Shown here in pieces: positions 61,121-64,000 of a DNA stretch of 64,000 nt (its first letter is position 1; each line of letters opens with the position of its first letter). Made by a program: the position numbers and the translations under genes. The notes below the pieces were generated by a model. That model made no database searches. It saw only the letters and a list, made by a program, of their open reading frames with translations, and had not been told where the DNA came from. The stretch comes from Cenococcum geophilum 1.58 (lineage: Eukaryota; Ascomycota; Dothideomycetes; Gloniales; Gloniaceae). Location: contig KV748206.1 in NCBI GenBank assembly GCA_001692895.1, positions 1,250,662-1,314,661 of the forward strand, given 5' to 3'.

Positions 61121-61257
61121 ATCGGGTCCCCGCTATATTCCCGATAGCGTCTACCACGTGTCTCTGCCTATGTAGCCGCCTTATTTTTTTACCCTTCCTT
61201 CCTTCCTTACATCCTCCCTACCTAGGGGAGGCACTAGAACGGCAGCCAGCAGAGGAC

Positions 61258-61740
61258 CGTCGCTAGAACTAGATGACTATCGCTAGAACCAGACAACCGT
61301 CGCCAGAACCAGACGGACCGTTACCCAGAACCAGACGACCGTCGCCGTCCGCCAAGACGACCGTCGCTAGAGCCAGACGACCGTCGCCAGAACCAGACGA
61401 CCGTCGCCAGAACAGAACGACCGTCGCCAGAACCAGACGACCGTCGCCAGAACCAGACGACCGCTACCCAGAGCCAGACGACCGTCTCCAGAGTCAGACG
61501 ACTGTCGCCAAAACCAGACGACCGTCGCCAGAGCCGCAGACGACCGTCGCCAGAACCAGACGACGACCGTCGCCAGAAGAACCAGACGACTGTCGCCAGA
61601 GCCAGACGACCGTCCGCTAGAGCCAGACGACCGTCGCCAGAACCAGACGACCGTCTCCAGAGTCAGACGACTGTCGCCAAAACCAGACGACTGTCGCCAA
61701 AACCAGACGACCGTCGTCAGAGCCAGACGACAACGACTAG
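61258..61740. repeat. CCGTCGCCAGAACCAGACGA tandem array
   Basis: Period 18 to 20 bp, about 25 units. Only a short stretch of the complementary sequence (CGTCTGGTTCTGGCGACGGT) exists in element A at 45700-45750, so this array expanded in B or shrank in A. The Thr/Arg/Pro-rich open frame in it is not a supported gene. Confidence 0.9.
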
Positions 61741-61779
61741 CCAGCGAACACTATAAACGATTCGATCGATTGATCGAAT

Positions 61780-62035
61780 CAAGGTAGCACAGACAGGTAG
61801 GCACAAACAGGGAGATGCTGACGGGTAGGCAGATACAGACAGGTAAGCAGATGCAGACAGGCAAGCAGATGCAGACAGGTAGGCAGATGCTGACGGGTAG
61901 GCAGATATAGACAGGTAGGCAGATGCAAACAGGTAGGCGATGCAGACAGGTAGGCAATGCAGACAGGTAGGCAATGTAGACAGGTAGGCGATGCAGGCAG
62001 GTAGGTAGATAGGCAGCTGGTAGTCAATAGGTAGA
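61780..62035. repeat. CAGGTAGGCAGATG microsatellite array in element B
   Basis: AGACAGGTAGGCAGATGC units (18 bp and shorter), ending in CAGGCAGGTAGGTAGATAGG. It is the reverse complement of the element A array. It is preceded by the palindrome ATTCGATCGATTGATCGAAT (61760-61779). Confidence 0.9.
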
Positions 62036-62361
62036 TAGGTAGAAGAGAACCATCGCTATATTTTTATTAAATTTCTAATAATATTTTTTATTTTACTAGC
62101 CTTATAAATAGCTTTAAAATAGCTTTTATTTATTTAAAATATGCTATTAGTATAAAAGAGGTAAATATAATTATAGTTGCCAAATGCGCAGATTGCTGGC
62201 AGGTTGCGCGCAGCCTGCGCGGCAGGCTGCGCGGCAGGTTGCGTGTTAAAAAAACACGACATAGGCTAGTCGGTCGAGTTGCCAAATGACCTCAACTGCG
62301 CGCCAATTGCGTCAACCACCAACCATTGAGGCCATTGAAAGGGTACCATATTTTGCCGATG

Positions 62362-62898
62362 TCCTTAAGTTATTCCCTTATAGAAATCTTCTATAAAATA
62401 CTCTGCTATACTTTTTAGGATATACTTTACTTCTTAATTTTCGTATATATCTATCTATAGATCTTTTAGCTATACCTTTAGAATTTTTTATACCTAAAAG
62501 CTTTTTAATATCTTATAGACTTTTTTTAGTTCTCTATCCTCTTAGGTTGCTACTAGCTTAGGGTAATTATATTTAATTAATCTGTTATTATCTTTACATA
62601 GTATTACTCCTAATAGTTTCTTATTATTCTATAATTTAGCCTTTTTACTTAGCGCGTCTGCCCTTATATTCTTAGTGTCTTTAATATACTAAATCTTAAA
62701 ATAGTATTCCGTAAGTATCTTTACCTATCTAACCTATCTATAATTAAGTTCTTTTATTATTAGGAACCCTACTAGGTTCTTATAATCTATTTTAACTATA
62801 AATAGTTTTTTTTATACCTTATAAAAAAGCTCTTTATTTCTTAAGTGCTATAACTATATTTAATAACTTCTTATTATAAATGTTATTGTAGCTAGAAG
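62362..62898 (-). pseudogene. Gypsy-2 RNase H fragment
   Basis: The minus strand begins LLATITFIIRSY at 62897 (the conserved D-K-E-L-L-A-I region cut by the next LTR). It continues with IIKELNYR, stop, VR, then EYYFKI, YIKDTKNIRADALSKKAKL, LLGVILCKDNNRLIKYNYPK and EDRELKKVYKILKSF, up to element B. R-x-V-R-W...E-Y and N-x-R-A-D-A-L-S-R/K are the RNase H hallmarks of Ty3/gypsy. It is truncated on its upstream side by the LTR element at 62899. Confidence 0.85.
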
Positions 62899-63132
62899 TG
62901 TTAGACACATCGTGAGGGCGGCCAAGGCGCTAGTGGTAAGCGAGCTAATGGCGATTTTCTATGCCGGGCATGGAAAATCGTAATTGGTTAACAGAGGTCA
63001 TAGGAGAACACGTGACAAGCCTTACCTCTCGCGACTCGTAGATCTTAGAGAATTAATCATCTATCTATAACACCGTATAGTATATATTATTGTAATATAT
63101 ATATTCTGCATATTGTAAAAGTTATACCAACA
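62899..63132 (+). repeat. 5' LTR of a third LTR retrotransposon (234 bp)
   Basis: TGTTAGACACATC...GTTATACCAACA, TG/CA ends, cutting the gypsy-2 RNase H frame. The next bases, CTAATTAGT, match the CTGATTAGT that follows the Copia-2 5' LTR, suggesting the same primer site. It contains GATTTTCTATGCCGGGCATG then GAAAATC, a 13-bp-arm hairpin shared with Copia-2. Its partner LTR is outside the window. Confidence 0.7.
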
Positions 63133-63481
63133 CTAATTAGTAAGCGCGCACAGATTAGGAGATACGTACTTGCTTAGAAGATATTTACGCTCCACCTTAT
63201 AAAGGCCCTATTTTAGTTAAAGAGAATTAAAGTACTCTAGATTTAGAAGACGTCTAACACTCCACCTTACCTGGAAATACCTTAAATCTACCCTGGATTT
63301 GGAAGACGTCTAACGCTCCACCTTAACCAGAGATAGACCACTGTACCAGTAGTTAATGTGACCACATTAAGAACGCAACCACACTAAGAATGCGACCACC
63401 CTAACTACCACTTAAACTGTCCCTCGAACGACCACTTAAACCGTCCCCTAAACTATTCTACGCGTCCTTATCCCTTCTAAA
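63133..63481 (+). repeat. leader of the third LTR element with short tandem duplications
   Basis: A ~75-bp unit with GAAGACGTCTAACRCTCCACC occurs twice (63247-63273, 63301-63327). Shorter CGACCACTTAAACYGTCC and GCRACCACACTAAGAA repeats follow up to 63455. Confidence 0.65.
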
Positions 63482-64000
63482 ATGGCTATACCCATAGACT
63501 AGAAAGTAGAAGCAGAACGATGGAGAAACGGGATTAATGTATAAATAGCAACTAATAAAGACCTCACAGACTTTATATTATTTAAGTTATAGGAATACAA
63601 TGAGTACAAGCTAATAGATAATGGACTTTAGTCTTCCTTCTAAGACGATTTTAAAACATTTAGTGTTAATATATTTTTAAAAGTAAATATATAGCACCTT
63701 TAAAGCATGTATACCTTCCTGCAATATAGAGGAGTATATATATGTATAAAGGAGAAACGCACAATATATGCGCAACTCTTGTTTAAATTAACCTAGGAAG
63801 AACGTTAATATTCCTGGACTTAAGAGAACTTGGATAAGGTATATAATGAGCTAAATAGAAACAGGTTTTAGTTAAATAAAATAAACAATATATTTAAGCG
63901 CGGTCTTAACTACAAAGTATTATAAGACCCAATAGTTCGCATAACCCTATTTTAACTATAATAACCATTAAGTGTCTAGACCACAACCCTACCACTATCC
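63482..64000 (+). pseudogene. gag-like 5' coding region, runs off the window
   Basis: ATG at 63482 opens a frame with a few TAG/TAA codons: KVEAERWRNGINV, IATNKDLTDFILFKL, EYNEYKLIDNGL, FKTFSVNIFLKVNI, GVYICIKEKRTIYAQLLFKL and YNELNRNRF. Position after an LTR and a non-coding leader, and its helical composition, suggest gag of an LTR retrotransposon. Superfamily not determined; the pol region is beyond the window. Confidence 0.5.

Larger units (their letters stand above)
60024..62361. mobile_element. Element B: satellite-rich non-autonomous transposon inserted in Gypsy-2
   Basis: It is 2,338 bp. Ends: CATCGGGAAAATAT at the left and ATATTTTGCCGATG at the right, an inverted repeat of 11-14 bp. 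The gypsy frame runs up to the right end (EDFYKGIT, stop, G) and resumes beyond the left end (GYNGAIGLILRL), so the ends are well placed. Contents from left: 20-bp and 56-bp repeats, the 12-bp minisatellite, the shared junction, a CCGTCGCCAGA array, an ATTCGATCGATTGATCGAAT palindrome, a CAGGTAGGCAGATG array, and a GC-rich palindromic stretch (62185-62242). There is no transposase. The core is the inverted counterpart of element A, but the outer parts differ. Confidence 0.78.

Noticed and set aside
60565-62027. Open frames with Arg/Ser/Glu or Thr/Arg/Pro repeats and Cys-Leu repeats
   Set aside because: They are read from the 12-bp, CCGTCGCCAGA and CAGGTAGG arrays of element B.
45300-62040. One ~17-kb transposon with elements A and B as its long terminal inverted repeats
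   Set aside because: Each of A and B has its own inverted-repeat ends and interrupts a different host frame (FunK1, gypsy-2) that resumes on both sides. They are two separate insertions.

Overview
This is a transposon graveyard from a filamentous ascomycete (Pezizomycotina). TpA is strongly over-represented and CpA/TpG are scarce while CpG persists. Almost every recognisable coding frame is broken by TAG/TAA codons where Trp or Gln is expected. That is the footprint of repeat-induced point mutation (RIP). I found no intact conserved gene, no rRNA or tRNA and no CRISPR array. The species cannot be named from the sequence.

Layout. 1-14.5 kb: heavily decayed DNA with a few unassigned coding relics, one chromodomain-like. 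14549-20144: complete Copia element on the minus strand (174-bp LTRs, GATAG target duplication). 20.1-27.7 kb: decayed DNA with ~75-bp and 17-bp repeats. 27.7-30.35 kb: DUF3723 relic. 30412-30795: pogo/Fot-type MITE. 30837-38060: a protein-kinase relic split by a second complete Copia element (31234-37494, 186-bp LTRs). 39.2-43.1 kb: short repeats and a Myb/SANT-like relic. 43.1-48.3 kb: a FunK1 fungal-type kinase relic on the minus strand, split by a 2.66-kb satellite-rich element (A, 44887-47546). 48765-55212: complete Ty3/gypsy chromovirus (ATAAC target duplication). 55271-57756: DUF3435 (FluG/tyrosine-recombinase-like) relic with a C-terminal C2H2 finger, minus strand. 58150-59362: 3' part of a pogo/Fot-type transposon. 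59496-62898: minus-strand gypsy relic split by a second satellite-rich element (B, 60024-62361). 62899-64000: 5' end of another LTR element running off the window.

Two points stand out. First, DUF3435, DUF3723, Myb/SANT-like and kinase genes lie together; the first three are hallmarks of Starship giant transposons, so the host DNA under the retroelements may be a dead Starship or Starship-rich region (inference). Second, elements A and B have different terminal inverted repeats but the same ordered core: a CCTG-type array, a CCGTCGCCAGA array, a junction block and a 12-bp minisatellite, with an identical 30-bp junction. Both are inserted inside coding frames. They look like a family of non-autonomous, satellite-carrying transposons that I do not recognise. 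A short stretch of the same 12-mer lies inside the MITE at 30.5 kb.

Nesting gives a relative history. The kinase, FunK1, DUF3723 and DUF3435 genes came first, then retroelement, A and B insertions, with RIP acting on the whole.
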